DNA of 64,000 nucleotides from Polynucleobacter sp. AP-Kaivos-20-H2 (GTDB lineage: Bacteria; Pseudomonadota; Gammaproteobacteria; Burkholderiales; Burkholderiaceae), in contig NZ_JACVOX010000001.1 in assembly GCF_018882215.1 (NCBI RefSeq), forward strand, positions 1 through 64,000. The letters run 5' to 3'. The notes below the pieces were generated by a model. It ran no database searches and was not told the origin of the DNA. It was given only the letters and a program-made list of their open reading frames with translations. How positions within the stretch are numbered: the stretch's first letter is position 1; the number at the start of each line of letters is the position of its first letter. The translations under genes and the position numbers were made by a program. Shown here piece by piece: positions 17,016 to 27,145 of the stretch.

Positions 17016-18278
17016 TTACCCTCCGCGACGCATTAAGTCGAAGAATTCACCATTATTTTTGGTCGATTTGAGCTTATCCACGATGAAGTTCATCGCCTCG
17101 ATATCGTCCATATCGGCCAGCAATTTACGCAATACCCAGATCTTCTGGAGATTCTCAGCTTTAACCAAGAGCTCCTCGCGGCGGGTGCCAGACTTATTGA
17201 GGTTAATTGATGGGTAAACACGACGCTCAGCTAAACGACGCTCAAGGTGAACTTCCATATTGCCAGTACCTTTGAACTCTTCATAGATGAGGTCATCCAT
17301 ACGGCTACCAGTTTCAATCAGAGCGGTTGCGATGATGGTTAATGAACCACCTTCTTCAATATTACGGGCGGCGCCAAAGAAACGTTTTGGACGTTGTAAT
17401 GCATTGGCATCCACACCACCAGAGAGTACTTTGCCTGATGAAGGAACAACAGTGTTGTATGCGCGTGCAAGACGAGTAATCGAATCTAACAAGATGATCA
17501 CATCTTTGCCCATCTCAACCAAGCGCTTGGCTTTTTCAATCACCATCTCAGCAACTTGAACGTGACGTACTGCTGGCTCATCAAAGGTAGAGGCAACAAC
17601 TTCACCGCGAACGGAGCGTTGCATCTCAGTTACTTCTTCAGGACGCTCGTCAACGAGTAATACGATCAAAATTGCTTCAGGATTATTGGCGGCAATAGCG
17701 TGAGCTATGTGCTGCATCATCACGGTCTTACCGGATTTTGGTGAAGCCACGATCAAGCCACGTTGGCCGTAACCAATCGGGGAGATCATATCGATGATGC
17801 GGCCAGTGAGGTTCTCTTCGGCCTTGATATCACGCTCTAAGCTGATCACACGGTTAGGGTGGAGCGGCGTTAAGTTCTCGAACATGATGCGGTTCTTGAG
17901 GGCTTCAGGAGCCAAACCGTTGATCTTGTCTACCTTTACTAAAGCAAAGTAACGCTCACCATCTTTAGGCGTACGTACTTCACCTTCAACGCTGTCACCA
18001 GTGTGCAAGTTAAAGCGACGAATCTGTGCAGGAGAGATATAAATATCGTCAGGAGAAGCCATGTAAGAGGCTTCAGGAGAGCGCAAGAAACCAAAGCCAT
18101 CAGGCAATACTTCCAAAGTGCCATCGCCGAAAACGGTTTCGCCAGCCTTCGCACGTTTTTTCAGAATGGCAAACATTAATTCTTGTTTGCGCATCCGTTG
18201 TGTATTTTCAATCTCCAAGCTAGCTGCCATTTCAAGCAGAGCGGATACGTGGAGGACTTTGAGTTCAGTTAATTGCAT
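17016..18278 (-). CDS. rho: Transcription termination factor Rho
   Basis: A 420-residue Rho, the standard length. It has the N-terminal helical and cold-shock-like RNA-binding domain ([18 protein letters not shown] and [29 protein letters not shown]), the P-loop [17 protein letters not shown], Walker [17 protein letters not shown], and the Q/R-loops ([19 protein letters not shown]). Rho is a hexameric RNA helicase that ends transcription of untranslated RNA. It lies between trxA and rpmE2, as in other Burkholderiales, with separate terminators on both sides. The ATG at 18276-18278 gives the expected N-terminus. Confidence 0.98.
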   Translation of the reverse strand: MQLTELKVLHVSALLEMAASLEIENTQRMRKQELMFAILKKRAKAGETVFGDGTLEVLPDGFGFLRSPEASYMASPDDIYISPAQIRRFNLHTGDSVEGEVRTPKDGERYFALVKVDKINGLAPEALKNRIMFENLTPLHPNRVISLERDIKAEENLTGRIIDMISPIGYGQRGLIVASPKSGKTVMMQHIAHAIAANNPEAILIVLLVDERPEEVTEMQRSVRGEVVASTFDEPAVRHVQVAEMVIEKAKRLVEMGKDVIILLDSITRLARAYNTVVPSSGKVLSGGVDANALQRPKRFFGAARNIEEGGSLTIIATALIETGSRMDDLIYEEFKGTGNMEVHLERRLAERRVYPSINLNKSGTRREELLVKAENLQKIWVLRKLLADMDDIEAMNFIVDKLKSTKNNGEFFDLMRRGG

Positions 18279-18473
18279 GTGGTTCTCGGGTTTTGATGAA
18301 TTTGTTTTGGGGTATCGCTGCGCTGATTTAGATCACGCAGATGTGGAAAAACAGAATTTTGGAATTTGCTAAAAGAAGGGGGAGGTAAATTGCTGAAAAT
18401 CGGAGCACTGATTAGTGCGTTTGAGTAATACTACACCAAAAAATGGGTGTGACAAGCATTTAAAGCGGTAAAA

Positions 18474-18502
18474 ACCACAGGCTCAGCTGGTGAACCTGTG
18501 GT
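18474..18502 (-). terminator. Intrinsic terminator of trxA
   Basis: ACCACAGG (18474-18481) and CCTGTGGT (18495-18502) form an 8-bp stem. On the minus strand TTTTTACC follows. It isolates trxA from rho, 200 bases further on. Confidence 0.88.
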
Positions 18503-18512
18503 CTGAGACTAT

Positions 18513-18839
18513 TTACAGATGACTATCAATAAATGCAGTCAACTGAGATTTGGCCAAAGCGCCTACTTTTTGAGCAGCCACGGTGCCATTTTTGAAGAGA
18601 ATTAGGGTAGGAATGCCGCGAATATTGAACTGGGCAGGTACGCCTTGGTTCTCATCTACGTTCATTTTTGCGATCTGTATCTTGTCGCCATACTCGCCAG
18701 CGAGCTCTTCCAGGATCGGACCAATCATTTTGCAAGGACCGCACCACTCAGCCCAGAAGTCGAGCAGTACAGGTTTATCGGACTTGAGGACGTCTTGTTC
18801 GAAAGAGGCGTCAGTTACATATTTAATGCCGGCACTCAT
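18513..18839 (-). CDS. trxA: Thioredoxin
   Basis: A 108-residue thioredoxin with the active-site motif WCGPC (C33, C36) in [16 protein letters not shown] and the cis-proline loop [12 protein letters not shown]. It reduces cytoplasmic disulfides, accepting electrons from thioredoxin reductase. The sequence matches typical TrxA along its whole length. Placement upstream of rho is the common proteobacterial arrangement. The start ATG at 18837-18839 is preceded on the minus strand by AAGGAATTTTC. Confidence 0.98.
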   Translation of the reverse strand: MSAGIKYVTDASFEQDVLKSDKPVLLDFWAEWCGPCKMIGPILEELAGEYGDKIQIAKMNVDENQGVPAQFNIRGIPTLILFKNGTVAAQKVGALAKSQLTAFIDSHL

Positions 18840-18949
18840 GAAAATTCCTTATTTAGACTTATTTAGCGAGTTATTTAATTATGTCGTTACAACGCTTATA
18901 TTAGCAATAAGCGGAACGTTCTGCTCAAAATAGATAAATTACCCAATTA

Positions 18950-21900
18950 ATGTCCCAGCCGTTCCCCATTCTTTCTGATCAAAAGCAAGTGCAACAATGG
19001 GCGATTACGCCCAATGCTGGTGCGCTTACTCAATTGGCAAAAGGCATCTGGGATTGTGCAGTGCAAACCAATCAGCGTCCCCTGGTGGTGCTTAGTACTG
19101 CCGGGCCACTCATTGGAGTGAGGGAGGCTCTTGAGCAAAACCGACGAGATGACCTTCCAAATAACATCGCATTCTTGCCTCAAGTCATCAGCTTTACAGA
19201 TTGGTTAGAGGCGGCACCGGGCGCATGGAAATTTCCGAAGAAGCAGAGTGATTTGGAAAGATGGCTATCGGTCTTTGTGAATTTGCGAAAACACAAGACT
19301 TTGCAAGCATGGTTTAAGGCGGAGAGTGAGGCTGGCGCATGGGGCTTAGCGCAAGCGGTGATTGAGGCATGCGATGCATTATCTGAATTAGTTGTCCCGC
19401 AATTACAGGGTGAGTTAAATGCTCTCTTAGATACACACTCATTAGACACTGAGGCTTGGCTCAAGAAGGTAGAGCTTGTATTAGATCAAGCGATTGCTCA
19501 AGCTTATGTCGGCCTTTCTAAAAAAGTAGTTGATGAAGAGTCTGCAGTACTCTTGGCTTTTTGGCGTTATCTCACCAATGTTGGTGACCCAGTCATTCGC
19601 AAACATTTAGCAATGGCTGTACATATGCAATTGGCCAAGAGGGTTGCTGAAAAAGATCGCAGCATAGCGCGACCATTCATCTGGGTGCAGACCGCAGATC
19701 CAAAGCCAGTTGATCAAGAGTTGATTGATCGCTACCTTAATGAATATGCTCAACATGCTCCAGTAGTGCGTGTAGACCTTGATTGGCAATCCGTTGCCTT
19801 ATGGTCTGAAGCCCTCTGCGGGGAGGATGCAGAAGGTGGTGTTGCCACTCCGAATGAGTCAGAAGAACAGCAGATTGCAAGCAATATTAGCTCTAGCAAT
19901 AAAGAGGGCTGGCGCTTGCTTGCGGCTAGGCGTTTTGAAGAATTAGCGTGGGTTGCAACAAAATCGATTGAGTCACATTTAATTTCTAAAAAGAAAAATA
20001 TTGCATTAGTTGCACAAGATCGCTTAGCAGCAAGAAGAGCGCGAGCATTACTCAGTCGCTTAGGTGATTCCTTGCGTATTCGTGACGAAACTGGTTGGAA
20101 GCTATCGACTACTAGAGCAGCAGCGGCTTTTGATAGCTTGCTAGAGTTGATACGTGCGCCTAAAGAAGGACCTAGTGCAAGTACCTTGCTCGAGTTTTTG
20201 CAAAATCCTTATTTTGATCTTGCGCACAGTCTTCAAAAAACTCCGGAAGTATGTATTGGCTTAATTGCCCAGCTCGAAGATATTTTGGTTGCTAGTCAGG
20301 CAAAGTCTGGTTGGGAAACATTTATCGCTGCAATCGAAAAAGCCAATGGATACGCACGATCGAACGGCGGCGTACCCAATGAACAACTAATTGATCTGAT
20401 TCGGTTTGTTACAAAGTTGCATTCAGCATGGCAGCCCTCACTCCTTGAGTGCTCAAGCGCATATTCTCAATTACAAAATGATCTCCAGGTTACTGGTATG
20501 GCTCAGCGACTTGAGAAGGATGCTGCCGGTAAGCAGCTTTTGGAAGTCCTTAAACGCTTTGATTTGAGCAGCGGCCCATATGAAGATCTCAAGATGCGTT
20601 TGCTAGAGTGGCTCAGTCTTCTAAAAACCGTAATAGAAGAGGCTTCTTATGAAGAGGCTGGTAAAGAGGCCGAGGCAACTTTAAGCATCTTGCCACTCAG
20701 CTCAACCCGATTGCGTGAATTTGATGCCGTAGTTCTGGTGGGTTGTGATGAGCAGCAGTTGCCTGCATTTTCTGAGCCACCTTTATTCTTTTCAGATGCG
20801 CTCAATCGCTATCTCAAGTCCTCGACGATTACTGCACAATACATTCAGCAGGCTCGAGATCTTTCTCAGCTACTCGCTTCATGTAAGAACGTAGATTTAA
20901 TTTGGCAAAGTAAAAGCAAGAGTGGTGAGCCCTTGCGACCATCAGCTTGGATTCAGCGTTTGCAAGCTGCGCTTAAAAAGAGGATTCCATTAGAAGTGGT
21001 GGAGGCAAAACTGAAGCCCTATGAGGGGCGCTCCCAACCTATTCAGAAATCAGTAAGCACTCCCGATCGAGATTTGACAATTCCAAACACAGTTTCCCCC
21101 AGCGCCTATAAGGCTTTGCGGGACTGTCCTTATCGATACTATGTCAGCAACTTATTGGGTTTGCGTAAGGCAAAAGAGTTTGAAGAAGGTTTTGATGCCT
21201 CCTTAGCAGGCCAAACTCTGCATGCTTTACTGAGAAACTTTTTCCAAGCGCTCAAAACGGAAGAGAAGAAGTCGCATTCATTGATTCATGAGGGTGATAT
21301 TGCAAGACGTCAATGGATGATTGATCAGCTCATGAAGTTTTCTGATAAAGAATTTGAGAAGCTCATTGCTGGTGATGCAAGGATACTGGGAACTTTGCGG
21401 GATTGGCAAAAGCAGATACCCAGTTTTGTGGAATGGCAGCTAAATCGAGAGAAGGAAGGCTGGCGTTACCACGATGCGGAGTTGCCTATCGGTTTTACTT
21501 TGAAGATCACAGATCCTGATGGTGTTCAACGGGATATTAGCATTGCAGGGCGCGCAGATCGATTTGATATTCATCAGTCTGATAAATCAGCTGCTGCAGT
21601 GATTGACTATAAGAATCAAAAGATTAAGAAAATTACTGAGCGCGCCAAGAATATTCTGGATGACCCGCAGTTATTGATTTATGCAAGAGGCGCAACTGAG
21701 AACGCTACTGAGGCCCGCATTCCAGGGCGAGCAGTGGATCAGGCTGAATGGGTCACTTTAAGAGCTGATCTAAAGAATGAAGAAAAGACCATTCGAGCAC
21801 GCCCAGTTGAGGATATGTCGGAGGTAATGTCAGAGTTTGCTGATCAGGTAGTTAATGACTTAAATGATTTATGGGCGCGTAAACCCATGGCGGCGTTTGC

Positions 21901-21961
21901 ACCTGACAGCGTATGTCAATACTGCGAAGCTAGAGGGATCTGTCGAAAGGGCATGTGGTGA
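18950..21961 (+). CDS. AddB/RecB-like PD-(D/E)XK nuclease subunit
   Basis: A 1003-residue protein, the partner of the downstream UvrD/AddA-like helicase-nuclease. The C-terminal third is a RecB-type nuclease domain: SPSAYKALRDCPYRYYVSNLLGL (C726), the catalytic VIDYKNQ (D886, K888) and a terminal cysteine cluster CQYCEARGICRKG (C989, C992, C998). With C726 these four cysteines are placed as in the iron-sulfur staple of AddB. The N-terminal region is helicase-like in length but has no Walker A GxGKT, as in proteobacterial AddB. The pair should process double-strand DNA ends for recombination. The stop overlaps the next gene's start by 7 bases. Confidence 0.87.
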   Translation: MSQPFPILSDQKQVQQWAITPNAGALTQLAKGIWDCAVQTNQRPLVVLSTAGPLIGVREALEQNRRDDLPNNIAFLPQVISFTDWLEAAPGAWKFPKKQSDLERWLSVFVNLRKHKTLQAWFKAESEAGAWGLAQAVIEACDALSELVVPQLQGELNALLDTHSLDTEAWLKKVELVLDQAIAQAYVGLSKKVVDEESAVLLAFWRYLTNVGDPVIRKHLAMAVHMQLAKRVAEKDRSIARPFIWVQTADPKPVDQELIDRYLNEYAQHAPVVRVDLDWQSVALWSEALCGEDAEGGVATPNESEEQQIASNISSSNKEGWRLLAARRFEELAWVATKSIESHLISKKKNIALVAQDRLAARRARALLSRLGDSLRIRDETGWKLSTTRAAAAFDSLLELIRAPKEGPSASTLLEFLQNPYFDLAHSLQKTPEVCIGLIAQLEDILVASQAKSGWETFIAAIEKANGYARSNGGVPNEQLIDLIRFVTKLHSAWQPSLLECSSAYSQLQNDLQVTGMAQRLEKDAAGKQLLEVLKRFDLSSGPYEDLKMRLLEWLSLLKTVIEEASYEEAGKEAEATLSILPLSSTRLREFDAVVLVGCDEQQLPAFSEPPLFFSDALNRYLKSSTITAQYIQQARDLSQLLASCKNVDLIWQSKSKSGEPLRPSAWIQRLQAALKKRIPLEVVEAKLKPYEGRSQPIQKSVSTPDRDLTIPNTVSPSAYKALRDCPYRYYVSNLLGLRKAKEFEEGFDASLAGQTLHALLRNFFQALKTEEKKSHSLIHEGDIARRQWMIDQLMKFSDKEFEKLIAGDARILGTLRDWQKQIPSFVEWQLNREKEGWRYHDAELPIGFTLKITDPDGVQRDISIAGRADRFDIHQSDKSAAAVIDYKNQKIKKITERAKNILDDPQLLIYARGATENATEARIPGRAVDQAEWVTLRADLKNEEKTIRARPVEDMSEVMSEFADQVVNDLNDLWARKPMAAFAPDSVCQYCEARGICRKGMW

Positions 21962-24900
21962 GCGAAAAGTTAGAGACTGCCATAGCTTGTGACCCTACTG
22001 AATCAGTCATTGTTTCTGCTTGTGCTGGAAGTGGTAAGACATGGCTATTGGTAGCGCGCATGATTCGGTTGCTGCTAGCTGGTGCTAAACCTCAAGAAAT
22101 CTTAGCCCTGACGTTTACTTGTAAAGCTGCGCAGGAAATGCGTGATCGTCTTTATAAGTTGCTTGAAGATTTTTCTACTTGCGATGACGCTACTTTGATT
22201 AATGAGTTGGTTGAGCGAGGTTTAGACGAGAAAGATGCGATTGCTTTACTTCCACAGGCCAGGACACTCTATCTAAAAGTGTTGGCAAGCCCACAAGCAG
22301 TGGTTATAGATACTTTCCATGGCTGGTTTGGTCGCCTATTGGGTGCTGCGCCTGTATCGGCGGAAGTCCAGCCAGGCTTTAGCTTGCGCGAGGATGCTAA
22401 GCATTTACAGGAAGAGTGCATGGCAGACTGGTGGGGCGATTTACCAACTGATCTACAAAAGCACTATGACGTTTTGTTGGAGGAGTTTGGTGCAGTAGAA
22501 ACCCAAAAATTCTTGATGGGTAGCTATAGCCTCTTTAAACAAAGAGGTGCATGGACTTTCTTCCAAGAGGCTTGCAAGCGTCAAGATGTTAAGCCTATCG
22601 AGTGTTTGGATAAAATTCTGCCGCTCTTGGGCACACCAAATCCACTGGAAGTTTATTGGCGTCAACCGCAGGCAAAAGCAAATTTAGAGATGCTCTATAA
22701 GTGCTTTAGCAATGGTACGCCAACTCAAATTGCAAGCGCTCCCTATATTGAGGAGGTCATTCAGCATCATGCTGCTGGTGGATCGATTATTGATATTGCC
22801 GATCGATGGGAGACATACTTCTTTACCCAGAAACGTACGCCATTAGCGGATATTGCAAAGCCCTCTGTTCCAATGGCGAAGTACATCAAGAGTATCGGCA
22901 GAGATCCTGATGAGATTACTGCTATTCGTCAGGATTGGGTAGACGCCTACGAGGCCCTATTTGCGTGGCAAGGCGAGCATTTGATGCATGAATTAAACGA
23001 TGCATGGTTTGCCATGAGCGAGGCAATGCTTGCTCATATGGAGAAAACAAAAGAATCCATGCGCGTTCGCGACTTTGATGATTTGGAAATCGGTGTTAGC
23101 CAATTGATGTCGAGTTCAGATAATGCTGCCTATCTACAGGCTCGATTAGATGCAAGATACAAACATATTCTGATTGATGAATTTCAGGATACCAATCCAT
23201 TGCAGTGGCAGATATTACGTGCCTGGCTAGCTGGATATGGCGATGATGGCTCAATGCCAAGCATCTTTATTGTGGGCGATCCTAAGCAATCGATTTATCG
23301 CTTCCGCCGTGCTGATCCAAGATTATTTGAAAGCGCCCATAAATTTTTAGAGAATAAGCTCGAGGCTAAATTTCAGAGTAAAAATAAGACACGCCGTAAT
23401 GCGACCGCGATTAATGAGGCGGTTAATACAGTATTTTTAGCAGGACCGTTACCTGATACTTACCGATATTCAAAACAGGAAACTGCCTGGAAACCATTAT
23501 TGGATCGGATATCAGAGCAAGACTACGCTGTAACAGGTGAGGCTTATCTACTGCCTTTGATTGCGCGCACCGATCCCGAGACTACTGAGCGTACTGGTAC
23601 CGCCTTTGATGGGCCAATTGAAGATGCGGGGAATACTGCAAGCGTTCACCAGCGCTATGAAGAAGGGGAAATCGTTGCTCGATTAATTCATCACATCATG
23701 GCTACTCGTCAGGTGATGGATAAAAAGGATGGAAAAGACTACTGGCGGCAAGCTAGGGGTAGTGATTTCATATTGCTAGTTAAGCGACGCCAATTTTTAC
23801 CTCAATATGAAAAAGCATTGCGTGAAGCAGGTCTTGCTTATGACAGTTCGCGTCTAGGTGGATTATTAAACACCCTTGAGATTGATGATTTGATTGCATT
23901 GTTAACGGTATTGGTGTCACCAAGACATGATTTGCCATTAGCCCAGGTTCTGCGCAGTCCAATTTTTGGTTTTACTGAAGCGCAAATGCAAGAGCTCCGT
24001 AAGAGCATGATTGATGGCTTCTCATCTTGGTGGGATGCTTTGCAGGCTAGCCAGAATCCATCAATACAAAAGGCTGCACGGTATTTAGAGCATTGGCGTG
24101 GCCTGGGCGAGCTATTGCCTGTACATGACCTACTGGATTTGATTTATCACGAGAGTAACTTACGAGTGAGTTACGCCATTTCTGCGCAGAATCTGGCTCG
24201 CGCACAAGTACTGGCTAATTTAGATGCCTTCTTAGAGCTTGCCTTAAATCAAGATGGGGGCCGTTACCCTAGTCTAAGTCGTTTCATTGATGAAATGAAT
24301 GCGATGCGTCGTGGTGATGATGATGAAACGCCCGATGAGGGCGATGTGGAGTCAGAGGCTGAGGCTGATACTAATGATGATATTGGTGAAGTAGATCTCG
24401 ATATCGAAATGTCAGAAGAGGATCAGCATCGACGTGTGCGCTTAATGACGATACATGGGGCTAAGGGGTTAGAGGCGCCATTTGTTTTTATTCTCGATGC
24501 TAATAATACGGAATGGAAGGCGCCGCACCGAGGCGTACTCTTGGATTGGCCACCAGAGGAGGGTAGTCCAACCCATTTATCTTTATATACCGCCAAAACC
24601 TTGACGGATGAACGCAGTGTTGTATTCGCGAAGGAGGGTGAGGTAAGTCAGAATGAAAACTGGAACTTGCTCTATGTAGCAATGACAAGGGCTAAGCAGG
24701 GCTTATGGATTAGTGGCGTGGCAGCTAAGTCGAAGTCTGGGATTAAAGAGCGCTCTTGGTATGGTAGAGCCTTGGCAGCCGGTATATCGACCTTGGATAT
24801 TGACGCACTCAACCTTCCCATTATTGCAACAGATGCAAAAGAGATTGAAGTTGAGCGCGGCAGCATGCCATTTAAGATCGACCACTTCCAGCTAGAGTGG

Positions 24901-25476
24901 GAGCAAGCAACAACAGATTATCAAGATCATCTTGTCAGAATTGAAAGTGGTGCTTTAGCCAAAGCGCTTGCAGAAAAAGCTTTAGAGCAAGCAAAAGAAG
25001 ATCCCGATCCAGAAATCCTAGAAGAGGGCACAAACTTCCATAAGCTGCTCGAGTTCCTCACCCCAGACTCTAGTAATGAAGCAAAGCCACCTATGCCAAG
25101 CGAGCAAGAGCTCATGAATTGGTTAGGCGTAGATCAAGAGCATGCGAAAACATTACTCTCTCGCACCAAAACAGTCTTAGATGCTCCAGAGCTCAAGCGC
25201 TACCTGACATCGGGTGAATGGCTACAAGCTTGGAATGAGCTCGAGATCGCTAGTGAAGATGGCAAGAGCTATCGCATGGATCGCTTAGTGGAGCTTGATG
25301 ATTATTTGGCCATCATCGATTACAAGCTCACCATCCCAGAGGTGGGCAGCGAGAAATATGAAAAGTACCGCAAGCAATTACAGGGTTATCAATCTGAGCT
25401 CACGCGGATTAGAAAAGATAAACCAAATAAGGCGTACTTGATTTCATCAAAAGGCGAGATGGTAGAGGTGAAGTAG
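21955..25476 (+). CDS. UvrD/AddA-like helicase-nuclease (ATP-dependent exonuclease subunit)
   Basis: A 1173-residue superfamily 1 helicase fused to a nuclease domain. Motif I is SACAGSGKTWLL (K28), motif II is ILIDEFQDTNPLQW, and later helicase motifs include VGDPKQSIYRFRRADP, LMTIHGAKGLEAPFVF and LLYVAMTRAKQGLWI. The C-terminal PD-(D/E)XK nuclease carries AIIDYKLTIPE (D1122, K1124). This is the AddA/RecB layout: it unwinds and degrades DNA ends. An acidic insert (DDDETPDEGDVESEAEADTND) at about residues 784-804 is unusual. The start is ATG 21955 or GTG 21958, overlapping the upstream gene. Confidence 0.92.
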   Translation: MVSEKLETAIACDPTESVIVSACAGSGKTWLLVARMIRLLLAGAKPQEILALTFTCKAAQEMRDRLYKLLEDFSTCDDATLINELVERGLDEKDAIALLPQARTLYLKVLASPQAVVIDTFHGWFGRLLGAAPVSAEVQPGFSLREDAKHLQEECMADWWGDLPTDLQKHYDVLLEEFGAVETQKFLMGSYSLFKQRGAWTFFQEACKRQDVKPIECLDKILPLLGTPNPLEVYWRQPQAKANLEMLYKCFSNGTPTQIASAPYIEEVIQHHAAGGSIIDIADRWETYFFTQKRTPLADIAKPSVPMAKYIKSIGRDPDEITAIRQDWVDAYEALFAWQGEHLMHELNDAWFAMSEAMLAHMEKTKESMRVRDFDDLEIGVSQLMSSSDNAAYLQARLDARYKHILIDEFQDTNPLQWQILRAWLAGYGDDGSMPSIFIVGDPKQSIYRFRRADPRLFESAHKFLENKLEAKFQSKNKTRRNATAINEAVNTVFLAGPLPDTYRYSKQETAWKPLLDRISEQDYAVTGEAYLLPLIARTDPETTERTGTAFDGPIEDAGNTASVHQRYEEGEIVARLIHHIMATRQVMDKKDGKDYWRQARGSDFILLVKRRQFLPQYEKALREAGLAYDSSRLGGLLNTLEIDDLIALLTVLVSPRHDLPLAQVLRSPIFGFTEAQMQELRKSMIDGFSSWWDALQASQNPSIQKAARYLEHWRGLGELLPVHDLLDLIYHESNLRVSYAISAQNLARAQVLANLDAFLELALNQDGGRYPSLSRFIDEMNAMRRGDDDETPDEGDVESEAEADTNDDIGEVDLDIEMSEEDQHRRVRLMTIHGAKGLEAPFVFILDANNTEWKAPHRGVLLDWPPEEGSPTHLSLYTAKTLTDERSVVFAKEGEVSQNENWNLLYVAMTRAKQGLWISGVAAKSKSGIKERSWYGRALAAGISTLDIDALNLPIIATDAKEIEVERGSMPFKIDHFQLEWEQATTDYQDHLVRIESGALAKALAEKALEQAKEDPDPEILEEGTNFHKLLEFLTPDSSNEAKPPMPSEQELMNWLGVDQEHAKTLLSRTKTVLDAPELKRYLTSGEWLQAWNELEIASEDGKSYRMDRLVELDDYLAIIDYKLTIPEVGSEKYEKYRKQLQGYQSELTRIRKDKPNKAYLISSKGEMVEVK

Positions 25477-25498
25477 GGTGTTAAGCAGCTACCTTGAA

Positions 25499-25828
25499 TT
25501 AATTGGCGATCAAGGTCCCCTTGTTTAACTTCTTTTCAACCATTAAGATGGATTTAGATTCTCTTTTTACTTCGCCAAGCACTTGGTTGATAAATGTTTG
25601 CCAACCTTCACCTTTAGATTTATAAAAATCTAAAACATCCTTATCAATCCTTAGGGTAACTTGTTCTTTAATCCCGCTACCCACAGGTCTTCCCCTGCCG
25701 CGAACGACTCTGTGTTTAATCGCATTCCACTCTTCTTCCGTGATAGGTGGGTTATCGGGGTCAGATAAGGCGGCCTTAGTAATTGCGGCATCCTCTTCGG
25801 CACTCAGTCTAATTAGCTTCTTCTTCAT
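25499..25828 (-). CDS. brnA: BrnA-type antitoxin (DUF4415-like)
   Basis: A 109-residue antitoxin with a mixed charged N-terminus and a C-terminal ribbon-helix-helix-like segment, EQVTLRIDKDVLDFYKSKGEGWQTFINQVL (about 65-94). The motif VTLRIDxDVLDFYKSxGxGWQTxIN is the BrnA/DUF4415 hallmark. BrnA neutralises BrnT and represses the operon by DNA binding. Its start lies 20 bases inside brnT, so the pair is translationally coupled, toxin first. The inverted repeat at 26090-26136 is a candidate operator. A tail of about 20 residues follows the RHH core. Confidence 0.85.
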   Translation of the reverse strand: MKKKLIRLSAEEDAAITKAALSDPDNPPITEEEWNAIKHRVVRGRGRPVGSGIKEQVTLRIDKDVLDFYKSKGEGWQTFINQVLGEVKRESKSILMVEKKLNKGTLIAN

Positions 25829-26081
25829 AGATTTTCATCTCACGGTTATTTGCTTTTCTTAAACTAATAATTCTCATCGCTATTTTTGACTCTACATAAA
25901 TCATGCAATACAGGCGTTCATTCATTAACACCAAAGCAATCCGTCTTTCTTCGCCGTAATTCTTTCTTTCATCGATCCAACTAAAGGCTGTATCCCAATC
26001 AAGTATCTTTGCATCTGAGAGCGGAAGGCCATGTTTTGCGAGGTTTGAGTCATTTTTTACCGAATCATAAGTGAATTTCAT
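25809..26081 (-). CDS. brnT: BrnT-type toxin (RelE-like ribonuclease)
   Basis: A 90-residue toxin that opens MKFTYDSVKNDSNLAKHGLPLSDA, the BrnT signature (F..D..K...N..KHGV.f..A), followed by ERRIALVLMNERLYCMIYVES and RIISLRKANNREMKIYEE. BrnT folds like RelE and cleaves RNA, inhibiting translation. Its histidine in KHGL and arginines in RIISLRKAN fall where catalytic or RNA-contact residues are expected. The gene leads the operon and overlaps brnA. Confidence 0.88.
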   Translation of the reverse strand: MKFTYDSVKNDSNLAKHGLPLSDAKILDWDTAFSWIDERKNYGEERRIALVLMNERLYCMIYVESKIAMRIISLRKANNREMKIYEEEAN

Positions 26082-26089
26082 CTGAAATA

Positions 26090-26136
26090 TTGTAGTTACG
26101 TTAAATCATAACATCAATGAATTAATATAACTACAA
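26090..26136 (-). promoter_or_regulatory. Candidate BrnTA operator: inverted repeat upstream of brnT
   Basis: TTGTAGTTA (26090-26098) and TAACTACAA (26128-26136) are perfect 9-base inverted arms 29 bases apart. Between them lies a second, smaller palindrome, GTTA (26100-26103) and TAAC (26109-26112). The block begins 8 bases upstream of the brnT start. BrnA-type ribbon-helix-helix antitoxins bind such repeats to autoregulate; the role is inferred from position. Confidence 0.5.
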
Positions 26137-26297
26137 AAATTATGGGAATTTCAATCTAAAGAAGATGGTAGCAAGGAGTGTGAAGAGGGTGTTCATGCCC
26201 TTGAATTTCCCGTAACAGCCCCCATATGGATGATGAATAGCAAAAATGCCTAAACTGGCGATAATGAAATTCGCAGCAAAACATTTCACGAGGAGTC

Positions 26298-27119
26298 ATG
26301 ATGAAAATGGGTAATTTACTCAAGTTGTTTGTTGGTGTATTTGCAAGCGCGCTATTACTAACGAGTCATCTTGCTTTTGCAGAAGCCACTTTGCCCGAGG
26401 TCTATCAAGCAATTGAATCTGGGCAATTGGCAAAAGCGGATGCCATGATGCAAGAGGTCTTGAAAAATCATCCTAATAGCGGCAAGGCACATTACATGGC
26501 TTCTGAGCTTTACCTCAAAGAAGGTAAGTTAGATGCTGCAAGAAGCGCTTTTGTACAAGCAGAAAATCTGGCGCCAGGTTTACCATTTGCTCAACCTGAT
26601 TCTGTACAAAGGCTCCAAGCGCAATTACGTGCAGGTACAGTACCAGGCAACGTTAATACTAATGCGGGTGCAAGCTCCATCTTTACTAGCCCAGTTTTTT
26701 GGATCTTGATTGCTATCTTGGTTGCGGGCGTAATCTTCTTTATGAGGAAGCGCCAACAGCCAGTGGAGGTTTATAACGCGCCGACTGCAAATGGACCATA
26801 TCCAGGGGCATCGGGAGCGCCTGGCACCTATCCGCCTGGTTACCCAGGCGCACCAGCATCTAGCATGGGCGGTGGTTTAATGGGCAGCTTAGCGACTGGT
26901 GCAGCACTCGGTGCTGGTATGGTTGCTGGTGAAGCTTTGGCAAGTCATTTAATGGGCGGTAATCAACGCCCAAATCCAAACCTCAATAACGACTTTAGCC
27001 AAGTAGGCGGTCAAGCACCAGATGCTGCCAACTTTGGCGTCAATGATGCAAGCTCTTGGGATGATGGTGGCTCCAGCTCTTGGGATGATGGCGGTGGTGA
27101 TTTTATGAGTGACGTATAA
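26298..27119 (+). CDS. TPR-containing membrane protein with a Gly-rich, SSWDDGG-repeat tail
   Basis: A 273-residue protein with a signal peptide (cleavage near AFAEA), about two TPR-like helical units at 30-90 (SGQLAKADAMMQEVLKNHPNSGKAHYM, EGKLDAARSAFVQAE), a transmembrane helix at about 130-150 (SPVFWILIAILVAGVIFFM), a cytoplasmic Pro/Gly-rich linker, a glycine-zipper stretch (GGGLMGSLATGAALGAGMVAG) and a tail with two ASSWDDGG-like repeats. Such tails occur in other small proteobacterial membrane proteins. The start ATG 26298 follows AGGAG; ATG 26301 is possible. Function unknown. Confidence 0.75.
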   Translation: MMKMGNLLKLFVGVFASALLLTSHLAFAEATLPEVYQAIESGQLAKADAMMQEVLKNHPNSGKAHYMASELYLKEGKLDAARSAFVQAENLAPGLPFAQPDSVQRLQAQLRAGTVPGNVNTNAGASSIFTSPVFWILIAILVAGVIFFMRKRQQPVEVYNAPTANGPYPGASGAPGTYPPGYPGAPASSMGGGLMGSLATGAALGAGMVAGEALASHLMGGNQRPNPNLNNDFSQVGGQAPDAANFGVNDASSWDDGGSSSWDDGGGDFMSDV

Positions 27120-27145
27120 AAAACTAAGAAGGCAGCGAGAGCACT

